Of a DNA stretch of 23,306 nucleotides, positions 1 to 7,649 are shown one piece after another. Origin of the DNA: Caldifarciminota bacterium UBA5631 (GTDB taxonomy: Bacteria > Hydrothermota > Hydrothermia > UBA1063). Within the stretch, counting starts at the first letter, position 1. Every line of letters starts with the position of its first letter. The stretch covers positions 1 through 23,306 of the forward strand of contig DIJZ01000013.1 in the NCBI GenBank assembly GCA_002421425.1, written 5' to 3'. The notes under the pieces are model-generated. The model saw only the letters and a list, made by a program, of their open reading frames with translations. It was not told where the DNA came from and did not search any database. A program made the translations under genes and the position numbers.

Positions 1-1
1 T

Positions 2-439
2 GCTAGAATCCTTGAAAGTATTAGAAAAGAAAAAGTAGTTGTATTTACAAATGGCTGCTTTGACCTGATTCACAGAGGGCACGTTGAGTACCTTTCTTTT
101 TCAAAGAGTCTGGGTGACATTCTTGTGGTTGGCTTAAATACCGATGAATCGGTACAAAGATTGAAAGGAGCAGGAAGGCCTTTAAATAAACTGGAAGATC
201 GGGCGACCGTCCTCTCGGCAATGGAGATGGTGGATTTTGTGGTACCTTTTCATGAGGATACGCCTTATGAACTTATTACGCTTCTCAGGCCGGACATTAT
301 TGTAAAGGGCGGAGATTACGCACCTGAAGAAGTTGTTGGAAGGGATGTAGTGGAATCGTATGGGGGAAAAGTCATTATCGCCCCGCTGATAAAGGGATAT
401 TCCACTTCAGAAATAATAAGGAGGTTGAAGGGTGATTAG
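2..439 (+). CDS. rfaE2: D-glycero-beta-D-manno-heptose 1-phosphate adenylyltransferase (RfaE2/HldE C-terminal domain), 5' truncated
   Basis: The reading frame is open from base 2, so the gene starts before the window; 145 residues are visible. The nucleotidyltransferase signature is clear: VVFTNGCFD followed by the HxGH motif (HRGH, bases 71-82). Further on are VKGGDY, a GG-K-V stretch and a terminal STSEIIRRL, all typical of the family. The enzyme transfers AMP from ATP to heptose-1-phosphate in the cytoplasm, giving ADP-heptose for the lipopolysaccharide inner core. Whether this is a free-standing RfaE2 (about 150-160 residues, so only a short N-terminus missing) or the C-terminal half of a bifunctional HldE kinase/adenylyltransferase cannot be decided, because the upstream part is outside the window. 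It overlaps the next gene by 8 bases. Family assignment is secure; heptose specificity is inferred from family resemblance. Confidence 0.9.
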   Translation, partial: ARILESIRKEKVVVFTNGCFDLIHRGHVEYLSFSKSLGDILVVGLNTDESVQRLKGAGRPLNKLEDRATVLSAMEMVDFVVPFHEDTPYELITLLRPDIIVKGGDYAPEEVVGRDVVESYGGKVIIAPLIKGYSTSEIIRRLKGD

Positions 440-1757
440 ATTACTTCTGATGCTCTCTCTACTGTATTATGAATCAAAGACTTTCACTTCTCTAAGGGAT
501 GTAGTAGATTGTTACAGGCCGAAAAGGGGCTTAACGGGACTAATTGTTCTTGATCGTAAGGGAAGAGAAGTTTACTCTTACAACGCTGATAGTTACTTTG
601 TTCCTGCTTCTTTAAACAAAGTTCTTATTACTTCCGCCTTTATGCACTTTCTTGGTCCCTCTTATACCTTCAAGACGCCTATTTTGAGAAACGAAAACGG
701 CAAAAACCTTTATCTTCTCGCCAGTGGCGACCCTTCTCTCAAAGTGAAGGACCTTTATGAAATTCTTTCCTTTGTTAAAAATTCCGGGTTAAGAGAGGTT
801 GACACCTTCTATCTTGTAGACTGGGCTTATGATTCTGTAAGATATGGCGCAGGATGGCAGTTCAACAATGTAGCAAAGGGATATATGGCCCCTGTCAGTT
901 CCTTCATTCTTGAAAACAATGTAGTTAAGATCACTGTTTTGAATCTGCCGGGAATGGAGAATCGGGTGACAATTTTTCCGGGTACAGTCTTTTTCAAGAT
1001 CTACAGAAGAGGGGGGAAGAGCTACAGAATCTACGATATGGTTAATGGTGACACGGTTATAACCATAATTGAAGGAGATATTGGGAAGCAGGTTTTCACT
1101 ACGAGAAGCATAATTTCCCCGGAAAAGTACTTTAAAGAGCAGATTGACTCGCTGCTTAGAATTCTTTCGATAAAAGTCAAAACTATTTCGGTGATTCAAG
1201 ACATCCCGGTTCAAAGGTATGATACGCTTTACGTGTATGATTCTAAGCCGTCATACGTCCTTCTATCTGATTTTATGAAGTACAGCCTCAATATTTACGG
1301 TGAGGCCTTTCTGAAAACTCTGGGTAGGGAGCTCTACGGGGGAAAAGGGACCTATGAGAAAGGTCTGGCTGCTGTGGACAGCTTTTTGAAAGTTGTGGGT
1401 TTGTATGATCACTTCAAACCTGCTGACGGATCGGGGCTTTCCCGTTACAACCTGGCAACCCCGAGAGGGTTCGCGGAGCTGCTATACTACAACTATAGGG
1501 ATTTTAGATACTTCCCCGAATTTGCATCTCTTTTGTCAATTTCGGGTACCGATGGCACCCTTGCAAGTAATTATAAGAACCTAAAGGGAGTGTTTAGAGG
1601 GAAGACCGGCACCCTTGCAGGAGTCATGACTCTGGGAGGATATATAAGGGCAAAGAGTGGTGAGGACTATATTTATGTTATTATGTTGAACAATACCCCC
1701 GGTTCACCGAAATATTTCCTCGAAAGAGTCCTGGAATTTGTTCACGAGAATATGTAA
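432..1757 (+). CDS. dacB: D-alanyl-D-alanine carboxypeptidase/endopeptidase, PBP4 (DacB, peptidase S13) family
   Basis: A 441-residue protein with all three penicillin-binding active-site motifs of the S13 family: SxxK as SLNK (S60-K63), SxN as SLN (S285-N287, in a YSLNIYGEAF context) and KTG (391-393). The family's conserved DGSGLSRYN stretch is at 332-340. The length and the large insert between the SxxK and SxN motifs fit PBP4. It should cleave the terminal D-Ala or cross-links of peptidoglycan in the periplasm. The N-terminus is short and hydrophobic (RLLLMLSLLYY), consistent with a signal peptide or anchor, without an obvious cleavage site. The start is GTG, supported by AAGGAGG at 418-424, seven bases upstream and inside the preceding gene. 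Its stop overlaps the next start as TAATG. A non-peptidase esterase role is unlikely given the intact motifs. Confidence 0.92.
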   Translation: MIRLLLMLSLLYYESKTFTSLRDVVDCYRPKRGLTGLIVLDRKGREVYSYNADSYFVPASLNKVLITSAFMHFLGPSYTFKTPILRNENGKNLYLLASGDPSLKVKDLYEILSFVKNSGLREVDTFYLVDWAYDSVRYGAGWQFNNVAKGYMAPVSSFILENNVVKITVLNLPGMENRVTIFPGTVFFKIYRRGGKSYRIYDMVNGDTVITIIEGDIGKQVFTTRSIISPEKYFKEQIDSLLRILSIKVKTISVIQDIPVQRYDTLYVYDSKPSYVLLSDFMKYSLNIYGEAFLKTLGRELYGGKGTYEKGLAAVDSFLKVVGLYDHFKPADGSGLSRYNLATPRGFAELLYYNYRDFRYFPEFASLLSISGTDGTLASNYKNLKGVFRGKTGTLAGVMTLGGYIRAKSGEDYIYVIMLNNTPGSPKYFLERVLEFVHENM

Positions 1758-3058
1758 TGAAAGGTTTTGAGAGACCTCTCATAAAAACCTTAATTCCAGG
1801 TAAAAAGTCTCTGAATCTTTCAAAGAAGCTCCAGAATCTAGAATGCAGGAATATTACTTTCGTAGCAGAAGACTACCCGGTGTTTTTGGAGAAAAGTTAT
1901 ATGATGAATGTGTGGGATGTGGATGGCAACCGCTTCGTTGATCTGACGTCATTTTTTGGAGTTTCCTTTATCGGACATAACCACCCCATAGTGCAAAAGT
2001 GTTTGAAAAGCCCCGATCTAATTAATGGATTGGGGGATGTTCTTCCGTCGGAATCGAAAGTTACACTTCTTGAGGAACTAAACGATTTTGCAGGTGGAGG
2101 GTACAGGGGAATTCTTGGCCAGAATGGGGCCGATGCCGTGGAGGCGGCAATCAAAACAGCATTTCTCTATACTGGAAAACCCGGAATTATTGCCTTTGAA
2201 GGAGGATATCATGGGCTCTCCTTTGGAGCGCTGATGACTACTTACAACTCAAAGTTCAGAGATCCCTTTTCCGTTTATTTGCCAGCGCATACAGAGTACT
2301 TTAGTTTCCCTGATGGCGGCGAAGGTTCAGAAATGATTCTGGAACAGATTGATAAATATATGAAGATGAAAGATAATGTGGGCCTTGTGCTTATGGAACT
2401 GATTCAGGCGAGGGGTGGAGTAAGGATTTTCCCTGCGGAGTTTGTTAAGGGGATTGCGGAGATTTGCAGAAAATACAGAGTAGTTCTTGCGTTTGATGAA
2501 ATCTATACTGGTCTCGGACGCTGCGGAAAACCCTTCTGCTTTGAATACTATGGCGTAATCCCCGATATCCTGATTCTTGGTAAGGCGCTCTCGTCATCCT
2601 TCCCGATCTCTGTAATGATGGGTAAGGAGAAAATTATGGAGGCGTGGCCAACATCGACTGGAGAGGCAATCCACACGAGTACTTTTCTTGGACACCCTCT
2701 TATTTCGAAGATTGCCTTTGAAGTTGTGAAATACATTAGAAGGAATAGGTTATGGGAGAATGCCAGTGAAATGGGCGAGTACATTCTTAAAAAACTTATT
2801 CCTCTCAGGGAAAAGTATCAAAATCTTGTAAAGGATATACGGGGAAAGGGCCTTTTGATTGGGATTGAGATTGAGGGCGCTTCTGTTTTTGATATTTCCA
2901 GGGAGCTCTTAAAAAGAGGCTACATTACACTGTCTTCAGGCCTCCGTGGTGAGGTTCTGGAGTTAACGCCTCCTGTTGCAATTACAAAGAAAATCGTTGA
3001 TGAGTTTGTCCTTGTTTTTGAGGATGTTTTAAAGTTATGGACCTCCACCAGAAGGTAA
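1757..3058 (+). CDS. PLP-dependent aminotransferase, class III
   Basis: A 433-residue protein of the fold-type I, class III aminotransferases (family of 4-aminobutyrate, ornithine and diaminobutyrate aminotransferases). Visible features: FEGGYHG (147-153), which stacks on and binds the cofactor; a conserved acidic E213; DEIYTGLGRCGKPF (247-260), with D247 contacting the pyridine nitrogen; and the Schiff-base lysine K276 in ILGKALSS. The THR/SER phosphate-binding segment lies near HTSTFLGHP (306-313). The usual GSEAVE cofactor-phosphate segment reads NGADAVE (123-129). The substrate cannot be read from sequence. Downstream are LuxE-like and LuxC-like genes that would produce an aldehyde, so amination of that aldehyde is a reasonable inference. 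Its start overlaps the dacB stop by one base and its end overlaps luxE by 22 bases, so the genes are co-transcribed and probably co-translated. Alternative: an ordinary omega-amino acid or diamine aminotransferase. Confidence 0.88.
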   Translation: MKGFERPLIKTLIPGKKSLNLSKKLQNLECRNITFVAEDYPVFLEKSYMMNVWDVDGNRFVDLTSFFGVSFIGHNHPIVQKCLKSPDLINGLGDVLPSESKVTLLEELNDFAGGGYRGILGQNGADAVEAAIKTAFLYTGKPGIIAFEGGYHGLSFGALMTTYNSKFRDPFSVYLPAHTEYFSFPDGGEGSEMILEQIDKYMKMKDNVGLVLMELIQARGGVRIFPAEFVKGIAEICRKYRVVLAFDEIYTGLGRCGKPFCFEYYGVIPDILILGKALSSSFPISVMMGKEKIMEAWPTSTGEAIHTSTFLGHPLISKIAFEVVKYIRRNRLWENASEMGEYILKKLIPLREKYQNLVKDIRGKGLLIGIEIEGASVFDISRELLKRGYITLSSGLRGEVLELTPPVAITKKIVDEFVLVFEDVLKLWTSTRR

Positions 3059-3966
3059 TCGAATACATAGAGAGCTCCACCGATTTCGATGAAGCCCTTG
3101 CCCTTGAAGTGATTCAGTTTCAGATGGAAAATATCCCCCTGTACGCTGAGTTTCTGCGGGCCCTCGGTCGTCCGAAGATACAAAAAATAGATGATTTGCC
3201 ATTTTTTCCAGTAGATTTTTTTAAGAAGTACGGTATTATTGTTGGTGACTCTGAAGGATATTTTGAATCCAGCGGCACCACTGGAAACAGGTCAAGAGTT
3301 CTGTATCACCGGAGATCCCTTGAACTGTATAGGGCTTCAGCTCTGCGATCCTTTCCGTTTGAGGTCAAAGAGATTTATTCTCTTGTGCCCAGTTTCAACG
3401 TTGCGGAGCACTCATCTCTGTCGTATATGCTGAGGATTTTTGAAGAGAAATGCAGGGTCATCTATCTTCAGGAGTCTTATGAAATTGATGATATGAAGGG
3501 CATCGCCGATAAGATTCTGGGAGTAAAGGCAGGCTCACTTATTTTCTTAACGTCAACCCAGCTTCTCAGGCTTAGTGAGTATATGGCGGAGTGTCATATC
3601 AAATCCGAAGAGAGGATTGTAATAGTCGAGACGGGGGGATATAAGGCTTTGAATAGACCCTACATCAGGACAGAGCTCTACGCCGCAGCGCGGGCCGGAT
3701 TTCCAGAAGCAGAATTCTTCAGTGAATACGGGATGACGGAACTTTTTTCTCAGTTTTACTCAACTTGCGGAGGACTTTATCGGTACACACCATATTCAAA
3801 AGTATTTACTGAAGGAGAGGGATTTCTGAGGGTTTTCGACTTTGCAAATCTGTATACAATATCGGGTCTGCTGGTTCCAGACAGGATAAAAATGAAGGGG
3901 GAGTGTTTTGACGTTCTGGGGAGGTCAGTGGATGAGGAAAGGGGATGTGCCTTTACTTTTGGATAA
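3037..3966 (+). CDS. LuxE-like acyl-protein synthetase (adenylate-forming)
   Basis: A 309-residue protein related to LuxE and to the adenylate-forming superfamily. Signatures are ESSGTTGNRSR (77-87, ATP-phosphate-binding loop), ETGGYKA (198-204) and SEYGMTEL (229-236, the equivalent of the YGMTE motif of acyl-activating enzymes). Near the C-terminus FDVLGR (291-296) and RGCAFTF (302-308) resemble family-conserved segments; the cysteine there could be the acyl-accepting residue but I cannot align it firmly. LuxE activates a carboxylic acid as acyl-AMP, holds it as a thioester and passes it to LuxC for reduction. It is somewhat shorter than Vibrio LuxE (about 370 residues). The gene starts 22 bases before the aminotransferase stop and its end overlaps luxC. 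The SD is weak (AGGA, 3021-3024), as expected for translational coupling. Acid substrate unknown. Confidence 0.82.
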   Translation: MDLHQKVIEYIESSTDFDEALALEVIQFQMENIPLYAEFLRALGRPKIQKIDDLPFFPVDFFKKYGIIVGDSEGYFESSGTTGNRSRVLYHRRSLELYRASALRSFPFEVKEIYSLVPSFNVAEHSSLSYMLRIFEEKCRVIYLQESYEIDDMKGIADKILGVKAGSLIFLTSTQLLRLSEYMAECHIKSEERIVIVETGGYKALNRPYIRTELYAAARAGFPEAEFFSEYGMTELFSQFYSTCGGLYRYTPYSKVFTEGEGFLRVFDFANLYTISGLLVPDRIKMKGECFDVLGRSVDEERGCAFTFG

Positions 3967-4966
3967 GTACCTCAAGGCTCTGAAAGAGTTCCTTCAGGAC
4001 TACAGTTCAGGGGAAATACCTTCGGATGTGAAGTATCAGGATGTTCTCATCAGTAATATACTCCAGGGTTGTATAAAGTGTGTTGAGAATTTCAAGATAA
4101 GGTCATCTTGTGTTGTTGGTCCTGAGAAGGTTTTTGTCTTTTTACCTGGAAATGTTCCCGTTGTCATTTTTCAAATATTTCCTATTTTACTTATAAGAGG
4201 TGTCCGCGAGGTTTTCTTTAAATTTCCGTCAAGAGAGAGGAGCTTCCCAGGAAGTTTCCTCAGTTATGTGACCAGGAATTTGAAAAATGAAATGGAAGTA
4301 GGCGGGGCGTACCTGACTCATGAAGAGAGTTTCAGGAAGATCACAGGATACGATTTTGTAATTGCATTTGGAGGAGGGGAGTTTGAAAGGGCACTAACAG
4401 AAGTGAGTAAACCTTACAGATTCTTTGGTCCAAAGTTTTCCTTCGGAGTTCTCTGGAATCAGCCTGAAGGCGTGACTCTTGAAAAGATTGCCTTTGATGT
4501 GCTTTCTTTTGATACAAGAGGCTGTCTATCCATGAGATATCTTTTTACTTCTCAAAAACTCGATGAGGAATTACTTTTGCATGCTTTCTCAAAGGTGTCA
4601 AAGCTACTTCCTCCTGAGAGTGATTTCGATATAGAAATTGCTGAGTATGAGGTACTGAAGAACAGCCTTGATGCGGTTCGCATTTTGAAGGGTAGAGATT
4701 TTTTCATTCTCCTTTCGAATAGACTCATTGAGATTAGTTCGCCCCGAACCCTGGTGATTGTGAATATTGATAACGCCGAGGAACTTGATTCCCTAATCAG
4801 TCCTTACAGGAACAATATCCAGGGTATAGCTTCCGACGGCTACTATCCTGAGTTTACCTCTGCTTCACATATTGCAGTTTTCGGGAATCTTCAGTTTCCT
4901 CCCTGTGGATGGTACTTCGAAAAGGGGGTAACATTAGATAACTTCCTGGAGGTTTGCAATGTTTGA
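3932..4966 (+). CDS. LuxC-like acyl-CoA/acyl-protein reductase
   Basis: A 344-residue protein from ATG 3932, chosen because GGGGAGG (3917-3923) sits eight bases upstream; an in-frame TTG at 3908 would add eight residues without a comparable site. It belongs to the LuxC family, related to aldehyde dehydrogenases. The catalytic cysteine is C198 in FDTRGCLSMRY, matching the D-x-x-G-C-x-S pattern of LuxC, on which the acyl group is carried and reduced by NADPH. A GNVP segment (73-76) and AFGGGE (145-150) fit the nucleotide-binding core, and FGPKFSFG (165-172) is also family-like. It overlaps LuxE by 35 bases and QueD by 8. With LuxE it should form a fatty (or other) acid reductase giving an aldehyde. 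No luciferase subunits (LuxA/B) are in the window, so bioluminescence is not implied. Confidence 0.82.
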   Translation: MRKGDVPLLLDKYLKALKEFLQDYSSGEIPSDVKYQDVLISNILQGCIKCVENFKIRSSCVVGPEKVFVFLPGNVPVVIFQIFPILLIRGVREVFFKFPSRERSFPGSFLSYVTRNLKNEMEVGGAYLTHEESFRKITGYDFVIAFGGGEFERALTEVSKPYRFFGPKFSFGVLWNQPEGVTLEKIAFDVLSFDTRGCLSMRYLFTSQKLDEELLLHAFSKVSKLLPPESDFDIEIAEYEVLKNSLDAVRILKGRDFFILLSNRLIEISSPRTLVIVNIDNAEELDSLISPYRNNIQGIASDGYYPEFTSASHIAVFGNLQFPPCGWYFEKGVTLDNFLEVCNV

Positions 4967-5387
4967 AATAAGATGGGAAACCGTTGTGGATTCTGCCCAC
5001 AGGATTTTTGAACACTCAAAAAAGTGTGCATTTCTGCACGGCCACAGTTATAAAATAAAGGTGAGACTCGAAGGAAATCTCGGGAAAGACGGAATTCTTG
5101 TGGATTTTGGAGCCCTTAAAGAGAAAATCCACGGTCTTCTCGACCACAAGACAATTCTTTACGAGAAGGACCCCCTGGTGGAACTCTTGAGGACTGCAGG
5201 ACAGAAAATCGTTGCCCTTGATAGGAACCCAAGTGCGGAGAACATCGCTTTGCTTTGTGCATCGATAATTCTGAATAGTTTTCAGAATGTGGACGCTGCA
5301 GAAGTGGAGGTATTTGAGACTCCTAACCAGAGCGGCTTCGTGAGGCTTGGTAGGGGTGAGGTGGTGGAGGTAAGGTATACGGAATAA
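4959..5387 (+). CDS. queD: 6-carboxy-5,6,7,8-tetrahydropterin synthase (QueD / PTPS family)
   Basis: A 142-residue protein of the 6-pyruvoyl-tetrahydropterin synthase fold. The zinc ligands are H14 (in DSAHR) and H27/H29 (HGH); the catalytic cysteine C23 lies just before the HGH. VDFGALKE (48-55), LDHKTIL (61-67) and the substrate-anchoring glutamate E120 (VEVFETPNQSG) match QueD. It converts 7,8-dihydroneopterin triphosphate to 6-carboxytetrahydropterin in the pathway to preQ0 and queuosine. An excellent SD (GGAGGT, 4948-4953) precedes the ATG. It overlaps LuxC by 8 bases, and its TAA overlaps the queE ATG as TAATG. The direct junction with QueE, the next enzyme in the pathway, supports QueD over a biopterin-type PTPS. 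QueC and QueF are not in the window. Confidence 0.93.
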   Translation: MFEIRWETVVDSAHRIFEHSKKCAFLHGHSYKIKVRLEGNLGKDGILVDFGALKEKIHGLLDHKTILYEKDPLVELLRTAGQKIVALDRNPSAENIALLCASIILNSFQNVDAAEVEVFETPNQSGFVRLGRGEVVEVRYTE

Positions 5388-6073
5388 TGGGGCTAATAAT
5401 TTCCGAAATTTTCCGTTCTATACAAGGAGAGGGGCCTAAATCCGGCGCTCCTTCTGTTTTTCTAAGACTTGGGGGGTGTAATCTCAGATGCAGTTTCTGC
5501 GATACTGCCTACGCTTCTTATCCCGAGTATGCGAAACAATGGATTAATAAAGAGGTTGAGGAAGTTATCAGTGATCTTTACACCGCAAGGGGAAACGCGT
5601 GGAATCTTGTAATAACTGGAGGAGAACCTTTACTTCAGAGTAAAACGTTAAGGCTTTTGCTGGGGAAGCTTCAATCTTTCTTCCCTTCCATTGAAATTGA
5701 GACCAACGGTACACTTTTACCCGATGAAATAGGCGAACTGCATGGAATTTCATATAATGTGTCTCTGAAACTTGCAAATTCCGGGGTTTCTGAACTGGAG
5801 CGAATCAAACCGGAGGCTATAGAGTATTTTGCAAACCATCCCTTTTCATACTTTAAGTTCGTTGTGGAGACAGAAGAGAACATAAAGGAAGTTGTTGAAA
5901 TCGTCGAGAGGTTTTACATTTCGCGCCAGAGAGTGTACCTGATGCCGCGGTGTAATAGCCCTGAGGAACTCGAAAAGGCTGCCCCCCTCGTTGCGAAAGT
6001 GTGTATTGATTACGGCTTTATTTATTCAGACCGCCTGCAGTTCAGAATATTTAAGGGCGAAAGGGGAAAGTAG
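5387..6073 (+). CDS. queE: 7-carboxy-7-deazaguanine synthase (radical SAM)
   Basis: A 228-residue radical-SAM enzyme. The 4Fe-4S cysteines are C31, C35 and C38 in GGCNLRCSFCDT, a plain CX3CX2C. SEIFRSIQGEG (6-16) is the diagnostic QueE N-terminus and ITGGEPLLQ (76-84) is the SAM-binding GGE motif. It rearranges 6-carboxytetrahydropterin to 7-carboxy-7-deazaguanine, the committed ring contraction to preQ0 for queuosine. It follows QueD with a one-base overlap and is the last gene of the operon. A small hairpin (6067-6084) overlaps its stop codon, and the MATE gene converges on it 54 bases away. Assignment is secure. Confidence 0.94.
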   Translation: MGLIISEIFRSIQGEGPKSGAPSVFLRLGGCNLRCSFCDTAYASYPEYAKQWINKEVEEVISDLYTARGNAWNLVITGGEPLLQSKTLRLLLGKLQSFFPSIEIETNGTLLPDEIGELHGISYNVSLKLANSGVSELERIKPEAIEYFANHPFSYFKFVVETEENIKEVVEIVERFYISRQRVYLMPRCNSPEELEKAAPLVAKVCIDYGFIYSDRLQFRIFKGERGK

Positions 6074-6084
6074 AAGGCTACTTT
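6067..6084 (+). terminator. Possible weak terminator hairpin at queE end
   Basis: AAAGTAG (6067-6073) pairs perfectly with CTACTTT (6078-6084) around an AAGG loop, and includes the queE stop codon. There is no T-run on the + strand, so it is at best a weak or Rho-assisted terminator. The hairpin lies between two convergent genes and could act on both strands. Confidence 0.35.
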
Positions 6085-6127
6085 AGGCTCCATTTATACT
6101 TCAGGGGTGCAAATCTAATTTCCTGTC

Positions 6128-7474
6128 TTATATCATTTTCTCGGCTTTTAACCAGCAAATTGCAATGATGCTTGCACCGAGAGGTGCAACGTTCAGGCCC
6201 CACCAAACTCCAGTGAGTCCCATATGGAAGTTTACTCCAAGAACCCTTGCGACAGGGTACGCGATAATGAGCAACCTGCAGAAGGTTAGAATTGCAGATT
6301 TTACTCCCTGGCCAATTCCATTGAAAGCAGCTGAAGTGTACATTCCTATTGGTATAAAAACATAGGACAGCGATGTAATTCTCAAAAATCCCACAATTTC
6401 TGGCATTATCACTTTCATTGAAATGTCATTTGCGAAGATCCTTGCGAGGAAAGGAGCTCCCAGATATATGATAAGGGCCACTACAGCCTGGATTTTGATT
6501 CCAAGTTTCCAGGATTCAATTATACTTTTTCTTACCATATCGCCTCGCTGGGCACCAAACCATGCCCCTACGACGGAAATAGTAGCAGCAGAAATACCGA
6601 GGGAGGGCAGTACTGCAAATTGATTCAGTCTCATCCCCGTACTGTAGATGGCTATTCCCTGAGGGCCTCTAATCTGGGCAGTGAGGTGGTTGAAGAGCAT
6701 CTGACTGAAGGAGATCATGAACTGAGATAGTGCGAAGGGGAACCCCACCTTTAATATCTCTATGGAAACCTTTGTATCGGGCTTCAGATCGGCAACATGG
6801 ATGCGAACGAAGGTGGTTTTTCTAAGTAGAGCCCAGAACATAAACATTCCAAGCGAAATAATTTGAGAAATAACGGTTGCCACTGCGACTCCCACAAGTC
6901 CCATTTTTAGAACAAAGATAAAAAAGGGGTCCAGTACTACGTTCAGTAGCGACCCTGTGATCATTGCCTGCATTGACCTTTTTGCATCGCCTTCAGCTCT
7001 GAAAATATAGTTAAAGAGCATTACGAGAAAACTTACAGGCATAAAAAGGAAAATTATCCTTCCGTATTTCATTGCGTGAGGAAGAGATTCACCTGCACCG
7101 AGGGAAATGAATATCTGCTTTGAGAAAATCAAAAGAGTTAGGGTTGCAAGTATGGAAATAATCAGGGATAATTGAATGCCCGTGACGGCACCCTTGCCTG
7201 CCCGGTCGTACCGCTTTGCGCCTATACTTCTTGAAATCAGAGAATTTGTGCCTACTCCAATTCCTCCTGCAATGGCAATAGCTGCAAAATTAACAGGTTG
7301 TGCAAGCCCGATCCCAGCTATTCCAAGCGAAGCATCTTTTAGGGTTGAAATCCAGAAGGCATCGACAAGGTTATAAAATATCTGGACGAAATTTGCGAGA
7401 ATTGTAGGAGTGGCAAGTTTCAGAATGGACGAACTCGGATTTTCAAAGAGTAGATCAACGTGCCTTTGCGTCAT
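6128..7474 (-). CDS. MATE family efflux transporter (MatE/NorM-like)
   Basis: A 448-residue polytopic membrane protein with about 12 hydrophobic segments in two similar halves, the MATE layout. The N-terminus (SILKLATPTILANFVQIFYN followed by LVDAFW) matches the family signature in helix 1, and repeated small-residue glycine/alanine helices follow (for example the GIGVGTNSLISRSIGA stretch). These proteins exchange sodium or protons for cationic drugs, or for lipid-linked or metabolite substrates, at the inner membrane; substrate is not predictable. It is transcribed alone, away from the nitroreductase and towards queE. No SD precedes the ATG. Instead a TATACT box (7486-7481) ends six bases before the start, suggesting a leaderless transcript. 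Family assignment is secure; subfamily is not. Confidence 0.92.
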   Translation of the reverse strand: MTQRHVDLLFENPSSSILKLATPTILANFVQIFYNLVDAFWISTLKDASLGIAGIGLAQPVNFAAIAIAGGIGVGTNSLISRSIGAKRYDRAGKGAVTGIQLSLIISILATLTLLIFSKQIFISLGAGESLPHAMKYGRIIFLFMPVSFLVMLFNYIFRAEGDAKRSMQAMITGSLLNVVLDPFFIFVLKMGLVGVAVATVISQIISLGMFMFWALLRKTTFVRIHVADLKPDTKVSIEILKVGFPFALSQFMISFSQMLFNHLTAQIRGPQGIAIYSTGMRLNQFAVLPSLGISAATISVVGAWFGAQRGDMVRKSIIESWKLGIKIQAVVALIIYLGAPFLARIFANDISMKVIMPEIVGFLRITSLSYVFIPIGMYTSAAFNGIGQGVKSAILTFCRLLIIAYPVARVLGVNFHMGLTGVWWGLNVAPLGASIIAICWLKAEKMI

Positions 7475-7480
7475 TCTTGA

Positions 7481-7486
7481 AGTATA
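7481..7486 (-). promoter_or_regulatory. Putative -10 box of the MATE gene (leaderless)
   Basis: Read on the minus strand this is TATACT, with only TCAAGA between it and the ATG at 7474. No good -35 is seen at 16-18 bp (the nearest TTG-like hexamer, 7505-7500, is 13 bp away), so the call is tentative. If real, transcription begins at or within a base or two of the start codon. Confidence 0.4.
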
Positions 7487-7569
7487 AAGTTAGTAATTCG
7501 AACAATTTTTCGGGAATTAGCCGGGAAAAAGGGACGTTCAGGGGCCAGCCACAGTGTTCTGTTTTTTTG

Positions 7570-7578
7570 TGCTATAAT
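7570..7578 (+). promoter_or_regulatory. Extended -10 promoter of the nitroreductase/Spy unit
   Basis: TGCTATAAT is a perfect extended -10 (TG at 7570-7571, TATAAT at 7573-7578). The hexamer 17 bp upstream (CACAGT) is a poor -35, which extended -10 promoters tolerate. It would give a leader of about 65 nt ending in the strong SD before 7650. Confidence 0.6.
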
Positions 7579-7649
7579 TCTAAGCGCAGTAAGAGGCTGG
7601 AATTTTAAGATAAATAGGCCATTGAAAGGAGAAGGAGGATGTTTGTAAT

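Noticed and set aside
1757..4966. Bioluminescence (lux) operon
   Set aside because: LuxC- and LuxE-like genes occur, but no LuxA, LuxB or LuxD is present and the neighbours are unrelated.
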